A DNA stretch of 64,000 nt, taken from contig NZ_CBFHHE010000005.1 in assembly GCF_965655635.1 (NCBI RefSeq), positions 1 to 64,000 of the forward strand. Reading direction: 5' to 3'. This document shows positions 60,683-64,000 of this stretch, in pieces. The notes under the pieces are model-generated. The model saw only the letters and a program-made list of their open reading frames with translations. It ran no database searches and was not told where the DNA came from. A program made the translations under genes and the position numbers. Numbering within the stretch: the first letter of the stretch is position 1; every line of letters begins with the position of its first letter. Origin of the DNA: Nereida sp965655635 (GTDB lineage Bacteria; Pseudomonadota; Alphaproteobacteria; Rhodobacterales; Rhodobacteraceae).

Positions 60683-60701
60683 GGTTTCAAATAATGAAAC
60701 C
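60683..60701. promoter_or_regulatory. Candidate IclR operator
   Basis: Perfect inverted repeat GGTTTCA-N5-TGAAACC, 19 bases, between the divergent IclR-type gene (start 60590) and binding-protein gene (start 60736). A degenerate relative, TTTCA-ATA-TGTAAA, lies at about 60665-60677. Location and symmetry suit an IclR dimer; binding is inferred. Confidence 0.6.
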
Positions 60702-60735
60702 AAATACATAGTTGGAAGCACCTAGGGAGGATACC

Positions 60736-62001
60736 ATGCGTTCCATTTTGAAAGCGTCTGTAGCGGCGCTTGGATTTGCTGCACTTGCAACCGGCGCCGT
60801 CGCTGACGGCCACGGTAAGAAATTGTCAGGCAATCTGCGAATTATCTCTGACATGTCAAACCCTGCGCCTCGCGCAGTTATGGAAGGTCTTGCCAAAGAA
60901 TTTGGCGAAAAGCACCCAGACCTGAACATTGATCTGGAAATCGTTGACCGCGAAGCGTGGAAGACACAGATCCGTAACGCCCTGACAGCCAACGCACCTG
61001 ACGTTGTGAACTGGTATGCGGCAAACCGGATGGGCCCTTACGTGAACGCGGGTCTTTTTGAAGACATCTCCGACATGTATGAAAACGGTGACCTGCCCGG
61101 CCTTGATGCCGTAAAAGGCGCGATGACCCTTGATGGCAAGCAGTGGGGCGTGCCCTATACATACTATCAGTGGGGTATGTACTACCGTGAAGACATGTTC
61201 AAAGAGTTGGGCCTAACTGAGCCAACCACCTTTGAAGAAGAACTCGCCAACTGCCAAAAAATCGTCGACTCAGGTAAGAAATGTTACGCAATCGGCACCA
61301 AGTTCCTTTGGACTGCAGGCGGCTGGTTTGACTACCTGAACATGCGGACAAACGGCTTCGATTTCCACATGCAGCTCGCACGTGGTGAAGTTGAATGGAC
61401 CGATGCACGTGTCCGCGAGACTTTTGCAAACTGGCGCAAGATCATCGACATGGGCGGCTACATTGACGACCACCAGTCATACAGCTGGCAAGAAGCGCTT
61501 AAGTTCATGACAGACGGTGAAGCCGCGTCATATTTGATCGGTAACTTCGCTGTAGCACCAATGCGCGATGCAGGCCTTAGCGATGATCAGATTGATTTCT
61601 ATCAGTTCCCACTGATCGATGCGTCCCTGCCACAAGGCGAAGATGCGCCAACTGATACGTTCCACATCCCGGCCAATGCGTCGAACAAAGATAACGCCCG
61701 TGCGTTCCTGCAGTTCGTCACATCCGCTGATGTGCAAACAAAAATCAACTCTGGCGACGCACTTGGTCAGCTTCCGGTTAACGCAGCTTCAAGCGTAGAC
61801 GCGGATGAGTTCCTTGAGCAGGGTTTTGCAATGCTGTCCGGCAATGCCAAAGGCGGCGTAGCGCAGTTCTTCGACCGTGACTTCCCCGCAGAGATGGCAA
61901 GCGTTGGCATGGAAGGTCTGCAAGAGTTCATGGTATTCCCAGATAACCTTGACGATATCCTTGAGCGCCTCGAAGACGCGCGTCAGCGTATCTACAAGTA
62001 A
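60736..62001 (+). CDS. Extracellular solute-binding protein, family 1 (probable alpha-galactoside ABC)
   Basis: The 421-residue periplasmic binding protein has a Sec signal (residues 1-24, LKASVAALGFAALATGAVAD). The family 1 fold shows NLRIISDMSNPAPRAVMEGL, WGVPYTYYQWGMYYREDMF, FLWTAGGWFDYLNMR and DTFHIPANASNKDNARAFLQ. GGGAGG lies six bases before the ATG at 60736. It heads a plus-strand operon with two permeases and an apparent alpha-galactosidase, which hints at alpha-galactosides such as melibiose or raffinose-type sugars; this is inference from context. Confidence 0.9.
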   Translation: MRSILKASVAALGFAALATGAVADGHGKKLSGNLRIISDMSNPAPRAVMEGLAKEFGEKHPDLNIDLEIVDREAWKTQIRNALTANAPDVVNWYAANRMGPYVNAGLFEDISDMYENGDLPGLDAVKGAMTLDGKQWGVPYTYYQWGMYYREDMFKELGLTEPTTFEEELANCQKIVDSGKKCYAIGTKFLWTAGGWFDYLNMRTNGFDFHMQLARGEVEWTDARVRETFANWRKIIDMGGYIDDHQSYSWQEALKFMTDGEAASYLIGNFAVAPMRDAGLSDDQIDFYQFPLIDASLPQGEDAPTDTFHIPANASNKDNARAFLQFVTSADVQTKINSGDALGQLPVNAASSVDADEFLEQGFAMLSGNAKGGVAQFFDRDFPAEMASVGMEGLQEFMVFPDNLDDILERLEDARQRIYK

Positions 62002-62008
62002 ACTAAAT

Positions 62009-62039
62009 GTCGGAGGGCGGCCCAGCGCTGCCCTCCGAC
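62009..62039 (+). terminator. Intercistronic stem-loop after the second sugar-binding protein gene
   Basis: Perfect 10-bp stem gtcggagggc / gccctccgac, 7 bases after the stop, followed only by TTCTAAC. Likely 3'-end protection or weak termination before the permease genes. Confidence 0.65.
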
Positions 62040-62140
62040 TTCTAACAACGCACTCAAGATCAGCTTTTTCGAAAATCCGCTTCCAAAGACACAATCGGCT
62101 TTTCGCATAAGGTGACCGACCCAGCCCGGAGGCGACCAAC

Positions 62141-63067
62141 ATGACGGCCTTGCCCGACCCCACATCGCAACCACAACGCAGCTGGTACAAGCGTAACGAG
62201 ATCGCAGTGACCCCATGGCTGTTTTTGCTGCCGGGGATGTTTTTCTTTGCGTTCTACGTCATTTATCCGATCTTTCAGTCGTTCTGGATTTCATTTCATG
62301 AGTGGGACGGATTGGGCGAAAAAGTATGGGTGGGCACAGCAAATTACGAACGCCTTCTGGGTGGTGATCGCAAGTTTGAGACCTCTTTTTGGAACAACTT
62401 GAAATGGCTCTTTTTGTACTTGCTGGCTATTCCGGCAGGTCTGTCGATTGCGTTGCTGCTCAACCAAAAAGTACGCGGCATCCGGCTTTATAAATCGCTC
62501 TTTTTCTTTCCGTTCGTGTTGAGCCAAGTTGTTGTCGGTCTTGTATTTTCGTGGTTCTACCTTCCCCGCGAAGGATTACTGAACGCAATTCTCGCTGTGG
62601 TTGGCGCAGGCCCCGTTAATATCTTGGGTGATCCGTCAACCGCCACTTATGGTATTATTGCAGCCGGTCTATGGCCACAGACTGCCTATTGCATGATTTT
62701 GTATCTTACGGGCCTGAACGCCGTAGACCCCGAACAAATTGAAGCCGCGCGCCTTGATGGCGCAAAGGGTCACCGCATGCTGTGGTATGTGGTGTTGCCC
62801 CAGCTGAAACCCGCCACGTTCATCGCCTTTGTGGTGACCATCATCGGCGCGCTACGTTCATTTGATTTGATCAGTGTTATGACCAATGGCGGCCCCTTCG
62901 GTTCAACCCGCGTCTTGAGTTTTTACATGTACGAGGAATCTCTCTCGGAGTTCGGCTTCCGCATGGGATACGGCGCAGCAATTGCCGTGGTCCTTTTCTT
63001 CATTATGCTGTTCTTTATCGTCTACTTTTTGTGGTCGATGTACCAAGATGAAAGAGGAGGCCGCTAA
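62141..63067 (+). CDS. Sugar ABC transporter permease (MalF-like)
   Basis: The 308-residue CUT1 permease has six helices, begins with the typical LPGMFFFAFYVIYPIFQSFW segment and carries the EAA loop QIEAARLDGAKGHRMLWYVV. GGAGG precedes the ATG. Its stop overlaps the next permease's start by one base (TAATG). It works with the binding protein upstream and, probably, the UgpC-like ATPase on the other strand. Confidence 0.92.
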   Translation: MTALPDPTSQPQRSWYKRNEIAVTPWLFLLPGMFFFAFYVIYPIFQSFWISFHEWDGLGEKVWVGTANYERLLGGDRKFETSFWNNLKWLFLYLLAIPAGLSIALLLNQKVRGIRLYKSLFFFPFVLSQVVVGLVFSWFYLPREGLLNAILAVVGAGPVNILGDPSTATYGIIAAGLWPQTAYCMILYLTGLNAVDPEQIEAARLDGAKGHRMLWYVVLPQLKPATFIAFVVTIIGALRSFDLISVMTNGGPFGSTRVLSFYMYEESLSEFGFRMGYGAAIAVVLFFIMLFFIVYFLWSMYQDERGGR

Positions 63068-63915
63068 TGTTTCCGACCCCAATCGAAAAGACATCGCGCA
63101 CGTGGCAATTGACGTACCAAGGCCTTCTGCCAATTGTTTTACTAATCTGGCTTTTGCCGCTGATCGCCGTGGCAACGTTCTCTATCAAACCGTCTGCCGA
63201 CTTCACAAATGGCAACTACTGGGGACTGCCAACATCGTTTGAGCTGTTCACGAACTACGGCAAAGTTTTCTTCGAAAGCGATATGCCCCGCTACATGATC
63301 AACTCTGTGCTGATCACTGTTCCCACTGTGATTGGCGCCGTTGCTCTTTCAAGCATGACTGGGTTTGCGCTTGGGGTTTACCGCTTCAAAGGCAACCTCG
63401 CGATCTTCTTCTTATTTATCGCAGGCAACTTTGTACCGTTCCAAATCTTGATGGTGCCAGTGCGGGATATCTCCGTGAACCTTGGACTTTATGACACCAA
63501 AGTCGGTTTGGTCCTTTTTCACATCGCGTTCCAAACGGGCTTTTGCACTTTGTTTATGCGCAACTTCATCAAAGCCCTACCATATGAATTAATCGAAGCC
63601 GCCCGCGTTGAAGGGATCGCAGAGTGGCGTATTTTCTGGTTTGTGGTTTTGCCCTTAATGAAGCCCGCCTTGGCCGCTTTGTCTGTGTTGATTTTTACTT
63701 TCATATGGAATGACTACTTCTGGGCAGTTGTGTTGACACAAGGTCCGGACGCGCAACCTGTCACTGCGGGGATCACCAGCTTTAACTCTCAATATCGTGC
63801 GGCATACCACCTAATGAGCGCTGGCTCTATTGTTGCTGCACTACCTCCTGTCGCGATGTTTTTCTTAATGCAAAAGCACTTCATCGCGGGGCTAACTCTC
63901 GGAGCTGTCAAATAG
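63067..63915 (+). CDS. Sugar ABC transporter permease (MalG-like)
   Basis: The 282-residue MalG-type permease has six helices; its EAA loop reads YELIEAARVEGIAEWRIFWF. The C-terminal QKHFIAGLTLGAVK end is typical of the group. AGGAGG precedes the ATG, which overlaps the previous stop. It is followed by one base and then the next gene start, so the operon continues into the probable glycosidase. Confidence 0.92.
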   Translation: MFPTPIEKTSRTWQLTYQGLLPIVLLIWLLPLIAVATFSIKPSADFTNGNYWGLPTSFELFTNYGKVFFESDMPRYMINSVLITVPTVIGAVALSSMTGFALGVYRFKGNLAIFFLFIAGNFVPFQILMVPVRDISVNLGLYDTKVGLVLFHIAFQTGFCTLFMRNFIKALPYELIEAARVEGIAEWRIFWFVVLPLMKPALAALSVLIFTFIWNDYFWAVVLTQGPDAQPVTAGITSFNSQYRAAYHLMSAGSIVAALPPVAMFFLMQKHFIAGLTLGAVK

Positions 63916-63916
63916 C

Positions 63917-64000
63917 ATGCACCATTGGCGATTAGACGATGAACGTCAGACACTGGTTCTGGCAACCAAAGGCGCGCGGCTACCTCAAGTGATCTACTGG
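63917..64000 (+). CDS. Probable alpha-galactosidase (GH36), N-terminus only
   Basis: An ATG at 63917, one base after the permease stop, opens a frame that runs off the window edge after 28 codons. The visible residues HWRLDDERQTLVLATKGARL and PQVIYW resemble the N-terminal beta-sandwich of GH36 alpha-galactosidases, which hydrolyse terminal alpha-galactose. The position after a CUT1 importer agrees. With so little sequence the call is tentative. Confidence 0.5.
   Translation, partial: MHHWRLDDERQTLVLATKGARLPQVIYW

Overview
The window reads as a chromosomal segment of a marine alphaproteobacterium of the Rhodobacteraceae (Roseobacter group). Support comes from a class I lysyl-tRNA synthetase, a tauABC-tpa-tauR-xsc-pta-soeABC taurine dissimilation cluster, MocR-type TauR, kpsT/kpsE capsule export genes beside kdsA, and the tesA-ybbA-ybbP layout. 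The assignment is inferred from gene families, not from a marker gene. Coding density is high. I saw no insertion sequence, prophage, CRISPR array or rRNA; one tRNA-Gln(UUG) is present.

Layout. 1-13.6 kb: a truncated beta-helix protein, a DUF4864-type secreted protein, lysK, a TerB-like gene, dacB, a DMT exporter, nadD, ettA, a cold-shock gene with a long leader, a small membrane protein, a dodecin, and the divergent pair esterase / ABC-FtsX exporter. 13.6-23 kb: gltX, nadE, a 19-repeat MORN protein, an M3 peptidase, a membrane-anchored ThiF/MoeB-like protein, dut and sseB. 23-26 kb: an ArsR-type repressor with a cysteine-rich tail, coupled to an ArsP/YraQ-type permease and followed by nhaA; two matching inverted repeats precede the repressor gene. 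26-30.8 kb: kpsT, a kpsE-like gene, kdsA and a phosphohexomutase gene broken by two single-base insertions. 30.9-33.6 kb: tRNA-Gln, a FAD oxidase gene with an in-frame amber stop, and a GATase1/AraC regulator. 33.7-37 kb: a DEAD-box helicase and galE.

37-53 kb is one metabolic island. TauABC imports taurine. Tpa converts it with pyruvate to sulfoacetaldehyde and alanine. Xsc gives acetyl phosphate and sulfite. Pta makes acetyl-CoA, and SoeABC oxidises the toxic sulfite to sulfate while passing electrons to quinone. TauR is encoded inside the island, and CTGG-type direct repeats lie in front of tpa and xsc. A choline dehydrogenase-like gene is appended to tauABC. A 49-codon single-helix membrane ORF sits between soeA and soeB, overlapping both by four bases; it is the best candidate here for an overlooked component.

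53-64 kb holds two sugar-type ABC importers: a minus-strand set (ATPase, binding protein, two permeases) and an IclR-regulated set (binding protein, two permeases, divergent ATPase). The latter leads into what looks like the start of an alpha-galactosidase at the window edge. An NTF2/SnoaL-like gene lies between the two sets.
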